From NCBI GenBank assembly GCA_943736015.1, contig OX031064.1, positions 33,417,361 through 33,481,360 on the forward strand: 64,000 nt of DNA. The letters run 5' to 3'. The DNA comes from Tridacna crocea (Eukaryota > Mollusca > Bivalvia > Cardiida > Cardiidae). The translations under genes and the position numbers were made by a program. The notes beneath the pieces were generated by a model. The model did not search any database, had not been told where the DNA came from, and saw nothing but the letters and a program-made list of their open reading frames with translations. Below, piece by piece: positions 1 to 10,640 of the stretch; position 1 is the stretch's first letter, and every line of letters begins with the position of its first letter.

Positions 1-124
1 GAGAAGGGTAGAAAACATTGCATGAAAAGGAGAAAATGCTGGTTACCAGCATTTTCTCCTTTTCCTACAATGTTTTCAAATGGCTTCTTCCTCGGGGTCG
101 TTAAAAGTCGGGATTGTGGGGTAT
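1..124 (+). mobile_element. Family A MITE, cut by window edge
   Basis: Hairpin GGAGAAAATGCTGGTTACCA / GCATTTTCTCC followed by the right arm GGGTCGTTAAAAGTCGGGATT (in part); the left arm lies outside the window. Confidence 0.85.
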
Positions 125-128
125 AGAA

Positions 129-367
129 TTAATCTTTGCCCAACGATACTTAAATTTTGGGACTTGACCAAATTGAATGCATTTGCAGACGTCAGACGAC
201 AGAATCAGACAAGCTCAAATGACAATTTCTGTCTCTGATAGGTCAGAAAACATTGTGGGAAAAGGAGAAAATGCTGATTACCAGCATTTTCTCCTTTTTC
301 CATGATGTTTTCATAAGCCCATTATTTCAGGGACGTCGAATTTTGGGAGTGTATGTAGTAAGGGTTT
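129..367 (+). mobile_element. Family A MITE, diverged ends
   Basis: Left arm GACTTGACCAAATTGAATGC, central hairpin at 252-300. Terminal TTAA and CCC motifs are degraded. Confidence 0.8.
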
Positions 368-830
368 GTTTTTAACGCAATTACTGAAGCATACAATTCT
401 CAAAATAGTCAAATAAGTACTTCGGACAATTTATGTGTAGATGTTGACAACAAGAAAATACGAAATTCAAATTTTGACAAAAATCAGTATATCTACCCAA
501 GTGCATAGCTGGGCGGAATCCAGGAATCCCGGATTTCAACAAATATCTTCAAAGTGACGAGAAACGAAATGTATTTTCTCAAATAGGAAAAGAGACCAGA
601 TAGTTTAAAATTCAAATTTGCTTTTGCGAAAAAATAAAAGCTAAAGAGGGGACGGTGTTGATCAAAATATCAGACCACACAGTTTGTATATTCTGATCTT
701 GGTCTTCATTATTGGTAAAATGCAGTCTGATCTTGATTTTGAAATATGTTTTAATATCTAACCTTCACCTTGAATGAAAGTATTGAAGTTATCGTTACAT
801 GAATTATTATAAATATTATAATCCTCCTCC
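340..830. other. No recognised feature
   Basis: AT-rich sequence between a MITE and the trinucleotide repeat. I see no exon signature or repeat match. A weak family L-like TCTGATCTTGGTCTTC/AGTCTGATCTTGATTTTG pair lies at 693-740. Confidence 0.5.
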
Positions 831-851
831 TCCTCCTCCTCCTCCTCCTCC

Positions 852-885
<34 letters not shown>

Positions 886-965
886 CATCATCGTCGTCGT
901 CGTCGTCCTCCTCCTCCTCCTTATCATCAAAATCATCATCATCATCGTCCTCCTCCTCCTCCTCC

Positions 966-1005
<40 letters not shown>

Positions 1006-1160
1006 TGTCGTCGTTCTCCTCCTCCTCCCCCTCCTCATCCTCATCACCATCATCATCGTCGTCGTCGTCTTCGTCCTCGTCCTCCTCCCCTTCATCTTCA
1101 TCGTCATAATCATCATTTTCATCGTCCTCCTCCTCCTCATCATCATCATCATTATTTTTT
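826..1160. repeat. Compound trinucleotide microsatellite (CCT/CAT/CGT)n
   Basis: About 330 bp of CCT, CAT and CGT triplets in blocks. Both strands stay open in several frames giving poly-P/H/R or poly-M/R/E-like translations, which are low-complexity artefacts. Confidence 0.95.
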
Positions 1161-1400
1161 TTTACATCGTCAATAGATTTAACAAAGTGGTGCTTGCGTC
1201 TTCAAGGTATTTTAAAATATCTAATTTTGCCAGACGAAAAATGATGAAAGGAAAAAAAAAGGAAATTTGAAAATAAACTGGGTCCCCATTTTTACAACAG
1301 TGCTAGCTATACACCTGCCTCCCTTTAACGACATACAGCGGGTATGTCGGATTAAATTGCACAGTCTCTTCTTTTGTTGTATGGATGGCAATGTGAACTC

Positions 1401-1850
1401 TTAACTCATTACCACACAATCCCTACTTTTGATGCTCATAAGAAAGAAGCCTTTTGAAAACACTGTAGGAAAAGGAGAAAATGCTTGTTACCAGCATTTT
1501 CTCCTTTTTCCACAGTGTTTTCTACCCTTCCCAGAACAAATTTCAATTTTTCAGTCACCTTTAATTTGTTGTCTGCCAATGCTTTCAATTTGAACAAGTC
1601 TAGAATTTTGTCGTGTGGTAAAGTGTTAACCAAGCGACAAAATTTGGTCTGCAAATACAAGGCAATTGCGAACGAAAGATTTGACATTGTTTGATTTTAT
1701 CAGGTTTGTCTGCAATGCTATAGAAAAACATTGTGGGGAGAAAGAAGAAAATGCTGGTTACCAGCATTTTCTCCCTTTCCCAACTTTGTTTTCAAAAGGT
1801 TTCTTTCAAGGTCTTAAAAGCCGGGGTTATAAAGCGTTCAAAAGTTTAAT
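1401..1850. mobile_element. Two family A MITEs sharing a junction
   Basis: Copy 1 (minus) spans TTAA 1401-1404 to TTAA 1626-1629 with hairpin at 1470-1520. Copy 2 (plus) continues from 1626 to about 1850 with hairpin at 1750-1775 and partly degraded ends. Confidence 0.85.
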
Positions 1851-1993
1851 TTCCCTTTGTCGCATAGTCTAGTGTTTCATGACATGGGGAAAAAACTTTA
1901 GGAAAAAAACATAAATTGGAAAATGCTACTACATATATACTGTTTACAAGCTTTTTTTTTTTTCTATTTTACCCATGAAGTTCTCTACAATTT

Positions 1994-2284
1994 ACACAAG
2001 GGCGACTTTTGACGACCCTGAAGTAGAAGCCTTTGGAAACATTGTGGGAAAAGGAGAAAATGATCGTAACCAGCATTTTCTCCTTTTCCTACAATGTTTT
2101 TTTACTCTTCCCAAATCAAATTACGATTCTTCAGTCAAATTTATTTTGTCGTCTCGTTTGGTACAGAGTAAGGTGAAAAAATCTCATCAGTTCTCATCAA
2201 TCTTAAGACATCTTATTTGTCGTCTGCAAATTTATGCTTTGAAATTTGGGAAATCCAAAACTTTGTCGTCTGGTAAAAGGATCA
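1994..2284 (-). mobile_element. Family A MITE with internal insertion
   Basis: Hairpin at 2050-2095; right arm TTTGTCGTCT is interrupted at about 2160-2215 before TTTGTCGTCTGCAAATTTAT-like sequence resumes and ends TCGTCTGGTAAAAGGATCAA. Confidence 0.75.
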
Positions 2285-2334
2285 ACAGCCACGCTACATT
2301 GTCAAATACATACCCCGCTGGCGATAAACGCCTC

Positions 2335-2794
2335 TATACACGGCGGGGAATCACGTGACACAACAACAACAACAATGACCGTTATTTGAAAAAATTCCCC
2401 GTCTTCAGGTAAGAAAATCTTCAATAATTCCGTTAATACATGACCGATTGGAATTTGGTTTGAAGCAGAGAAGGTGGAAGGACTCCAGGGATTTCCTTGA
2501 TGTGTTAGATTTTTTAAACAACACCTGATAAAAAAGTTATTGACGAGCAAACAAATTTTTTACCCTGGATAATTTGTTTGCTCGTCAATAACGTTTTTAT
2601 CAGGTGTTGTTTAAAAAATCTAACACATCAAGCAAATCCCCGGAGTCCTTCCGCCTTCTCTGCTTCAAACCAAATTCCAATCGGTCATGTATTAATGGAA
2701 TTATTGAATATTTTCTTACCTGAAGTTGGGGATTTTTTTCAAATAACGGTCATTGTTGTTGTTGTTGTGTCACGTGATTCCCCGCCGTGCTATA
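2335..2794. mobile_element. 460-bp foldback element
   Basis: Arms 2335-2556 and 2571-2794 are near-identical inverted copies separated by a 14-base loop; outer ends TATACACGGCGGGGAATCAC / GTGATTCCCCGCCGTGCTATA (first 20 bases read). Both arms contain a (CAA)n/(TTG)n stretch. The two matching long frames on opposite strands are the same arm read twice, not genes. Confidence 0.92.
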
Positions 2795-2865
2795 CCCGGG
2801 ATAAAATCAACACGACGCTATTCTCTCTCTTACAATAAGGACTAGTTAATACCTGGGGTGGGCGT

Positions 2866-3310
2866 GTAACTCTTCACAAAACAATCCCTGGTTTTTTACG
2901 GCCCTGCAAAGAAAGCCTTTTGGAAATATTATGGGAAAGGGAGAAAATGCTGGTAACCAGCATTTTCTCCTTTTCCCACAATGTTTTCTACCCTACTGGA
3001 AACGAGTTTTATTTTTTGACTTGTATTTATTTTGTCGTCAGCAAGTGCTTTCAATTGGACCAGTTTAAAATTTAGTTGTTTGGGAAAGGGTTAACTCTTC
3101 ACAAAACCACAATACTATTTACTAATACAAATTGAAAGCATTTGCAAACGACAAATTTAACGAGGTTAAAGTAATTAGATTTTATCCACGATGGTGAAGA
3201 AAACATTGCAGGAAAATGAGAAAATGCTGGTTACCATCATTTTCACCTTTTCCCACAATATTTTCCAAAGCCGTTTTGATCAGAGTCCGGTCTGTGTGGT
3301 TCAGGGTTAA
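2866..3310. mobile_element. Two family A MITEs in opposite orientation sharing TTAA
   Basis: Minus copy to TTAA at 3091-3094; plus copy 3091-3310 ending GGGTTAA. One TTAA serves as the end of both. Confidence 0.85.
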
Positions 3311-4020
3311 GTGTTATAGACAGGTGGAATTTAAAAGGAAAATTTTATTGCCGTATACTTTAACCTCGATACTTTGTCATCTGGATTTACCTTTTGGATT
3401 GAACGTAAACAATGAATTTCAGCTTGTATATCTCCTATATTAGGCCACGGTCCTGACAAATTAGCCAATCAACGCTCAGTATTTGGTATGTATATATCGT
3501 GTATACAACGCTTTGTCTCTCCACGTGGTCTAAGTCTGATAGACAAAAGCTCATTGGGTTGTCTATTTGAAACAGATTCTCGCTATATATGTCTATATAC
3601 ATCAGATAAATATATCGACCCCAATACATATACATCATGTATACATGTATATCGGTACATGTAATGTATATCTTTTCATGTATGATATAGGAAACGAGTA
3701 CATTGTATACGGGAAAATATACGAGCGTCAGCATGGGCATAGCCAGGATTAAGTACGAATTGCCGATGGGGGATGTCATTTATTGTAAAGCATAGAGGCA
3801 TTCACCAGTCATCAGTGCATCAACTGAACCCATCTTTTTTGTTTGAAACGGTGCGCAGGTCAGAGAAATATCAAAACATAATATGATACTGTGATTTACA
3901 ACTTTGGTCTCGATCCTTTTTAATGATCTAGCGGATTGTGCGTAAAGGTCGCCACACCCTTGGTCAGTGAGTGTTTATTTCTCAAGTACAACAGCAATCG
4001 ATTTTATCCAGGACCATTCG
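3310..4020. other. No gene; AT-rich with TATA/ATGTAT runs
   Basis: Holds short alternating purine-pyrimidine stretches (ATACATGTATATCGGTACAT around 3640). No exon signature or family match. Confidence 0.4.
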
Positions 4021-4440
4021 AGTTTTTATATCACTCGTAACAACTCGGTCCATTCCGTACCTGCAACTAACCTCGTCCGTATAACGGTCGTTTCCATTTG
4101 AACTGCCAATCATATGATCTTATAATTGTCGGTGCCATTGTAAGCCATTTAGCAAAGACATAAACAGCTTCGATGAAGTTATTCACATCTTTCTATTTTT
4201 TAGTGAAAACTTCAATCGGAATAAATGAACTACTTTAGAAATTAATGAACTGTTTGTAAAACTTAAATATAGTTAGAAAGATTTCGATAGAAAATTGAGA
4301 CTCAAGTTTTCTTTTGTAGGAGAGGCCTTACAATTTTCAGAACGGTTAACCGGCGTATTTCCGGCGATGAAATGTACTGATCAGGTGCATATCAATCCAC
4401 CAGATACAGCCCGGGGATTTGATGGCTTCCATCACCCGAA
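4020..4440 (+). repeat. Family N relative, diverged
   Basis: CGTAACAACTCGGTCCATTC and TTCCATCACCCGAAGTATGC match blocks of the family N palindrome in order, with intervening sequence in which I recognise nothing. Confidence 0.5.
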
Positions 4441-4569
4441 GTATGCTGAATGATTTTATATGTTACAATAAATCTGTGAAACTAGGAATTTCATAAAATT
4501 CGTAAAAATATCAGGACATTAGTGAAATTTATACAACTATTGTAAACATAGATATACAGCCAGGAGAGT

Positions 4570-4915
4570 TGCATAGCGTTGTCTGCGCATGTCACATTCG
4601 TCGAAGATTCGACCTGTCTGCTATGACGTAACACCGATCATATAGGCTAGGGAAAAGTAGGGCTTACATTGAAGTTATTACCAAGCGTCTTATAAATGGC
4701 CGGTGCATAGGTTACATGCTAGCTGATCATAGCTGAATTAATCGCATCAGATAGTATTTTGTCAAGTAAACTTTTATTTTAGTTCGAAATTCAAAGTAAG
4801 GGCTGTCGCGTAGAAAAGTAGTCCGCTTCTCTACCCAGAATGCCTAAAACAGATAAATACAGTATGTAATTGTAGAATGCCATCTATTGGGAGATAATGA
4901 GTTGCATCGTCGATA
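4570..4915 (+). repeat. Family D repeat, copy 1
   Basis: GTTGTCTGCGCATGTCACAT, GTCGCGTAGAAAAGTAGTCC and AGAATGCCATCTATTGGGAG occur in this order, as in the copies at 14905 (minus), 36720 and 43846. Confidence 0.8.
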
Positions 4916-5263
4916 TATAATTTCATAATACTGTTCTCAGATTGGTCAAATCGTTATACATGTATGCTCAAATTTTTACTTAATAGACTATTGCTGTGGG
5001 CGAATGACACAAAATCGTCGTTGTACTGTACTGAAGCGTCGAATTCTTAGTGCGCTTTTCAGCACCAACATACGGACAGGTTGATTCAGATTAGATTTCA
5101 CACAGATTGCAGAGTCTAGTCCTAGATTTAAACTGTATAATATCATATTACATTTTCTTGGAACTTCCTTCTAAAAAGAAAATTCTTGTTACTGCTATAA
5201 TATCGTCTTCTTTGCATACTAAAAGTTTCCGTTTCCTATTCTACAGATGTTAAGTGCTATACT

Positions 5264-5490
5264 TTAATCTTTTACCACACGACACAATTTGAGAGCATAT
5301 TGAGAGCATTTGCAAACATCAATTTCATAGTGGCTCAAACAATACAATTTTCTTTTGATAGGGTGGAAAATGTTGTGGGAAAAGGAGAGAAAATGCTGAT
5401 TACCAGCATTTTCTCCTTTGCTCACAATGTTTTCAAAAGGCTTGTTTCCCATGGTCGTTAAAAAGTCATCATTATGTGGTAAAGGGTTAA
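5264..5490 (+). mobile_element. Family A MITE
   Basis: TTAATCTTTTACCACACGAC start and GTGGTAAAGGGTTAA end; hairpin at 5378-5420. Confidence 0.9.
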
Positions 5491-5530
5491 GCTGCTAAGA
5501 TAGACTTTACCTTTTACTATATTTAATTCT

Positions 5531-5645
5531 GAGTTCTCACGACCCTTTCATAAAAAGGCTTTTGAAAACATTGTGGGAAAAGGAGAAAATGCTGGTCACC
5601 AGCATTTTCTCCTTTTCCCACAATGTTTTACAAGCCTTTTAAAGA
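5531..5645 (-). mobile_element. Family A MITE core
   Basis: Only the hairpin and its flanks (5560-5632) with no outer arms; near-perfect stem. Confidence 0.8.
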
Positions 5646-5707
5646 TCAGTACTAAGCATAATTTGATTTCTATTTCATTGTATATATGCTTTCCATGTTA
5701 ACATGTC

Positions 5708-5934
5708 TTAACTCATTACCAAACGACAATATTTTAGACTGGTCCAAATTGAAGCATTTGCAGACGACCAAAAACAAGAGACTGAAAATTTGAATTTGTT
5801 TTGTGAAGGGTAGAAAACATTGTGGGAAAAGGAGAAACTGCTGGTTACAAGCATTTTCTCCTTTTCCCACAATGTTTTCTAAAGGCTTCTTCCTCAGGGT
5901 CGTCAAAAGTAGGGAATGTGTGGTTGTGGGTTAA
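5708..5934 (+). mobile_element. Family A MITE
   Basis: TTAACTCATTACCAAACGAC start, TTGTGGGTTAA end, hairpin 5820-5880. Confidence 0.9.
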
Positions 5935-6145
5935 CTTTTGTCATGTGTCAAGTGTATAAACGTTTCGCGTACATTGTGGGTTTTGATCAGACTGTCCAGA
6001 ACGTACAAGTTTGGCGGATCTTTTATCTAAACTATCCCACACGGTGAGACACACTTTCAGCGAAAATATTAAGATTTTTTCTTTCTTTGGGAAGGGGGAC
6101 GGTTTAACGGTTGGTTGAAAAAACTGACTTTACCTCTGTAACAGT

Positions 6146-6392
6146 TTAAAACTTTTTACCACACAACCCCGATTGTCAACGACCCCTGAAGCAGAAAGCT
6201 TTTGAAAACATTGCGGGAAAAGGAGGAAATGCTGGCTACAAAATGCTGATAGCCAGCATTTACTCCTTTTCCCACAATGTTTTCCACTCTGTCACAGACA
6301 AAATCTTATCATTTGTGTCAAATTTAGTTTCTCGTCTTCAAAGGTTTTCAATTTGGACAAGTCTAAAATTTTGTCGTTGGGTACAGAGTTAA
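6146..6392 (-). mobile_element. Family A MITE with extended hairpin loop
   Basis: AAATGCTGGCTACAAAATGC shows a 15-17-base duplication at the hairpin tip; ends GGGTACAGAGTTAA. Confidence 0.85.
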
Positions 6393-6587
6393 GGGTCACC
6401 GATTTTCATGCTCGTGATTCAGGTTATATTATACTTTGAAGTGTATACATTGTTATAGTCGATCCGGAAGGGAGACTCTTTCCAAGCATTTCGATTCGTG
6501 TGGCTTATTTTATTTCCTTCTTTATTTGTGTGAATTTTATTTCAAAGTAAATTCATTTCTATAGTGAGAGGGATTTTAAAAAAAAAG

Positions 6588-6674
6588 ATGGTGACGCCAC
6601 CTTGGCAGACGAAGAAGACGGAAGTGAGTCTCTTGACCAAATATTTCCTGTTCTTCTTTAATTTTACCATTTTT
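6588..6674 (+). CDS. Orphan tetraspanin first exon (alternative 5' exon or relic)
   Basis: 29 codons from ATG at 6588 to a perfect donor GTAAGT after residue 29. The translation MVTPPWQTKKTEVS then LLTKYFLFFFNFTIF has the tetraspanin N-terminal layout: short basic tail, KY-FLFF-N, first half of membrane segment 1, phase-0 donor at the same point as the first exons at 16455 and 41245. No exon 2 was found between here and 16455. It may be an alternative first exon of gene A spliced to 24323 (a 300-aa product) or what remains of a third copy. RNA is needed to decide. Confidence 0.6.
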
Positions 6675-7039
6675 GTAAGTACATGTACTTTTATGCTAAT
6701 TTCCTAATTTCCGCCTTGTAACAGTCTTTATTCATCAATAAAAAGTAGTTCTTCATTTTTAATGTTAAAACTGTTACCAACCTCCTCCATCTCACATATG
6801 CACATACAGAAACAAGAACATATCAGAAGATTTTCTTTTAATTTTCAGTTTGTCTTGTATTTGTTTCCCGTTTGTGGGTGGGTGGTTTTTTTTTTTTTTT
6901 TGGAGGGGGGTGGGGGGCGGAGGGGGCATCTAAAACGGTGTTGTTTTCGGACGATAGAAGAAGAAAACATGCATTCTTTCTGTTGATTTTGCGACTATTT
7001 TTATAAGATATTTGTTTCTGAAATCTCTGTCAATCTGTC

Positions 7040-7132
7040 TCTCTAACTCTGTCTCTGTATCTCTCTCTCTCTTTCTCGATTGATCGATCGATCTACCTTC
7101 TCTTCTGTTGCCCCTTCACTAATTCTAAGTCC

Positions 7133-7201
<69 letters not shown>

Positions 7202-7500
7202 CTTTCTCTCTCTCTTTCTTTCTCTTTGCCTCTTTCTCACTCGTTCTTCTTGTCCCTCTCTTTCTTACTCAATTGTCTTACTGCGTCTCCCTCTCTTCTC
7301 TTCTCTTCTCTTCTCTTCTCTTCTCTCCCCTCACCATCCCTCCCCTCTCCTAATCTCTCATTTTGTCTAGTCTCTCGATTCTCTCCTCTCCCCTCTCCTT
7401 TTTTCTCCTATCCTCTCTCCTCTCCTAATCTATCCTCTCGTCTCTCCTCTCCCCTCTCCTTTTCTCTCCTCTCCCCTCGTCTCCCCTCCTCCTCACTCTT
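7040..7500. repeat. TC-rich microsatellite region
   Basis: Pure (TC)n at 7136-7198, then CTTTCTCT and (TCTCT)n/(TCTCC)n derivatives. One strand is pyrimidine only. The apparent Leu/Ser- or Arg/Glu-rich frames are artefacts. Confidence 0.95.
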
Positions 7501-7702
7501 TTTCTTTCTGTTAGTGAAATCCGTCATGTTATGTCATTATTTATATACGTATTTGCACTACATAACACGCCAATCCTTTATGTAAACTAAACCATGTTGA
7601 TTTTGAAAAGATAAAGTACTTTTTTCTCGTTATTTCAACAAAGGGAAATGTTTTAAACTTATCGAGCAAGAATAATTGAGCCGTGCTTTATGAAAAGGGG
7701 GC

Positions 7703-7931
7703 TTAACTCATTACCAAACTACAAAATTTTAGGCTTGGCCAAATCGGAAGCATTTGCAGACGACAAAATAAAAGTAACTAAAAATTTGAAATTTGTTTTG
7801 TGAAAGGTAGAAAACATTGTGGGAAAAGGAGAAAATGCTGGTTACCAGCATTTTCTCCTTTTCCCACAATGTTTTCTAAAGGCTTCTTTCTCATGGTCGT
7901 CAAAAGTAGGGATTTTGTGGTAATGGGTTAA
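7703..7931 (+). mobile_element. Family A MITE, well preserved
   Basis: TTAACTCATTACCAAACTAC start, GGTAATGGGTTAA end; hairpin perfect over AACATTGTGGGAAAAGGAGA and its complement. Confidence 0.93.
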
Positions 7932-8310
7932 TGCATCTCCGCTGTCCATGGTTCCAATCAAACCATCACATACCTCTGGATCCATAATAGCCACCTTCTT
8001 TAATAACAGACTCAATCCTTAGATAGAATGGTCTTAGACATACATAAAATTTACCAATGGCGAAAAGTCTCGACCCGCAGTCCGCCTGCGCGGACTGCGT
8101 CTCCGCTATCCACGGTTCTAATCAAGCCATCACATACCTCCTTCTTTAACAACCCACTAATTCCCTAGGTAGAATGGTCTTAGACATACCTAGAATTTAC
8201 CTATGGCGAAAAGTCTCGACCCAGGGTCAGCCTGCGCGGACTGCGCAGGCTGACCTGGGTCGAGACTTTTCGCAGATGCATAAAGCCCCACTTTCACAGA
8301 GCACGGCCCA
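7931..8310. mobile_element. Family C palindrome with tandem duplication
   Basis: Two head-to-tail copies of about 170 bp each carrying GAATGGTCTTAGACATAC and GGCGAAAAGTCTCGACCC; the second ends in the GC-rich palindrome GCCTGCGCGGACTGCGCAGG and its second arm ending ACTTTTCGCAGATGCAT. Confidence 0.8.
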
Positions 8311-8464
8311 ATAGCTTGAGCATATGCCTGTTACTTTTTTGTAAACACTTTCAATTTAGATCAGGCTGCTCAAAGTCTGTGGTCTTATTTTGATTCTTAT
8401 AAATGTAGATGTATGTATACTACTCACAGTTTGATAGGGAAAACTTAATAAATAACTTTCGAGC

Positions 8465-8645
8465 CAAAGAAAAATGGACTTCCGTATCAAACGCTGAGTT
8501 TTTGGCAGGAGCGACGTTGGCAAGACATTTCAGAGCCCAAGCCTAGATTTGGCGAAACCCAGGAAATACATGAATATGTGAGCTGTCGCCTTTTTGTGAC
8601 TGAAATAATGTTAAAAGCGGCGTCAAACACCAATCAGTCAATCAG
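8465..8645 (+). mobile_element. SINE 3' portion with shared tail
   Basis: ATGAATATGTGAGCTGTCGC is followed by AATGTTAAAAGCGGCGTCAA and ACACC, then a CAATCAAT run. The same 3' end occurs on the minus strand at 42955-43025. Confidence 0.65.
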
Positions 8646-8749
8646 TTCATATTAATCAATATCGATCAATTCAATCATATCAGTCAATCAATATCAATCA
8701 TTCCATCAGTTGATCATAAAATTATTTGAAAGAAGACAAAGGAAATGTG

Positions 8750-9085
8750 CCGCCCTTGAAAAAATTAAATTTATCTTTGAAAGGATAGAAAACATTATGG
8801 GAAAAGGAGAAAATGCTGGTTACCAGCATTTTCTCCTTTTCCCACAATGTTTTCAAAAGTTTAATTTCTCAGGGCCGATAAAAGTCAATTAATTTACATT
8901 AAAATGTCTTACAGAATACAAACGAAATACAGCCGAAATCCATGAGATTTATCTTTGAAATGATAGAAAATATTGTGGGAAAAGGAGAACATGCTGGTTA
9001 CCAGCATTCTCTCGTTGTTCCATAATGATTTCAAAAGTTTGATTTTTCTGGGTAGATAAAAGTCTTACCTGAATGTTGAGGGGCT
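8750..9085 (+). mobile_element. Two tandem truncated family A MITEs
   Basis: Hairpins at 8798-8850 and 8975-9020, each followed by the same right-arm piece (TTTCAAAAGTTTAATTTCTC / TTTCAAAAGTTTGATTTTTC). Both lack outer ends, so they look like a tandem duplication of one truncated copy. Confidence 0.8.
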
Positions 9086-9321
9086 AAATTACTTGAGGGG
9101 TCTGTCATATATTTTCCCCTAACACAGTCAAACAAACATAAAGGAACATTTTCATCGAGGAAAAAAATTCTAAATAAGGCGTTTTGTCAAGCCGTTTTCA
9201 ATCCACCAAATTGTAAAAATTCTATGCTACGGACTGGACTTCTAAGATCAGGCTGCAGTGTTTGTGCAGGCTGATCCTGTGCTACACTTTCCTATGAAGT
9301 AACTAAAATTTGGTCAGTCTG

Positions 9322-9961
9322 TTTAGCTCATTACCAAATAACAAAATTTTAGGTTTGTTCAAATCGAAAGCATTTGTAGACAACGAAATAAAAGTGACTG
9401 AAAATTTGAATGTTTTGTTAAGGGTAGAAATATTGTGGGAAAAGGTAACCAGCATTTTCTCCTTTTCCCACAATGTTTTCTAAAGGCTTCTTTCTCAGGG
9501 TCGTCAAAGGTAGGGATTGTGATAATGGTTTAATTCTTTACCAAACGACTAAATTCTAGACTGGTCCAAATTGAAAGCACTTGCAGACGACAAAATAAAC
9601 GTAACTCAAAAATTGAAATTTGTTTCCAGCGGGGGGGGGGGGGGGGACATTGTGGGAAACGGAGAAAATGCTGGTTACCTTTTCCCACAATGTTTTTTAA
9701 AGGTTCCTTTCTCAGGGTCGTCAAAAGTAGGGATTGTGTGATAATGGGTTAACTCTACCAAACGACACAATTTTAGACTGGTCCAAATTGAAGGCACTTG
9801 CAGACGACTCAAAATTTGGAAATTTTTTCCAGCAGGATAGAAAACATTGTAGGAAAAGGAAAAAATGCTGGTTACCAGCATTTTTTCCTTTTTCCCACAA
9901 TGTTTTCAAAAAGCTTCTTTCTCAGGATAGTAAAAACCAGGGTTGTTTTGGAAAGAGTTAA
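9322..9961 (+). mobile_element. Chain of three family A MITEs sharing TTAA
   Basis: Copies 9322-9533, 9530-9752 and 9749-9961, all plus, each ending at the TTAA that begins the next. The first has a shortened hairpin (AAAAGGTAACCAGC), the second a G-run at 9632-9647, the third a complete hairpin. Confidence 0.9.
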
Positions 9962-10090
9962 GGGTAAATTTTTATGAAAAATTTGACCTTTTTGACCCCT
10001 GGGTAAACATGCTTGACAGTTTTATATAAAGACATAAATCCAGGAAAATCATTTATCAATTTAAACCATCTTGAACTGGTTTTACCTGAG

Positions 10091-10540
10091 TTTTCACTCT
10101 TTACCACACACCAAAATTTTGGACCTTTCAAAACTGAAAGCATTTGCAGACGACAATTTCAAAGTGGCTCAAATGGTGCAATTTTGCTTTGACAGGGTAG
10201 GAAACTTTGTGGGAAAAGGAGAAAATGCTAGTTACCAGCATTTTCTCCTTTTCCCACAATGTTTTCAAAAAGCTTCTTTCCCAAGGGGAAAAGTCGTCAT
10301 TTTGCGGTAAAGGACTAACCTTTTACCACACAATTCTTACATTTGACAACCCTAAGGTAGAAGCCTTTTGAAAACATTGTGAGAAAAGGAGAAAATGCTG
10401 GTAACCAGCATTTTCTCCTTTTCCCACAATATTTCCTACCCTTCCCATAGCAAATTTTAACTTTTCAGTCACATTTAAGTTGTCGTGTGCAAATGGTTTC
10501 AATTTGTACCAGAAGATTTTGTCGTTTGGTAAAGAATTAA
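10091..10540. mobile_element. Two adjoining family A MITEs, opposite orientation
   Basis: Plus copy 10091-10318 (end GGTAAAGGACTAA) and minus copy 10318-10540 (end GGTAAAGAATTAA). Confidence 0.85.
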
Positions 10541-10570
10541 TCTGCTTAGCGAGTCAATGCGCTATTCTGG

Positions 10571-10640
10571 TGGCCGGTGTATAGATTATGATCATGCTGC
10601 ACAGAACGTGAAGTCTGATCTTCAACTACACAGTCCGATA
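10571..10640. repeat. Family L palindrome
   Basis: AGATTATGATCATGCTGCAC mirrored by GAAGTCTGATCTTCAACTAC. Diverged. Confidence 0.6.

Noticed and set aside
751..1176. Poly-Met/Arg/Thr and poly-Pro/His frames
   Set aside because: Translation of the CCT/CAT/CGT microsatellite.
1436..1694. Short proteins with [18 protein letters not shown], seen in dozens of places
   Set aside because: All are the family A hairpin read through; recurrence tracks the MITE and the frame is interrupted in many copies.
2302..2838. Two similar proteins on opposite strands (VIVVVVVSRDSPPC ending)
   Set aside because: They are the two arms of the foldback element read in each direction.
7043..7585. Leu/Ser-rich and Arg/Glu-rich frames (also at 43569, 49063 and 53496)
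   Set aside because: Translation of TC microsatellites; no other coding signature.
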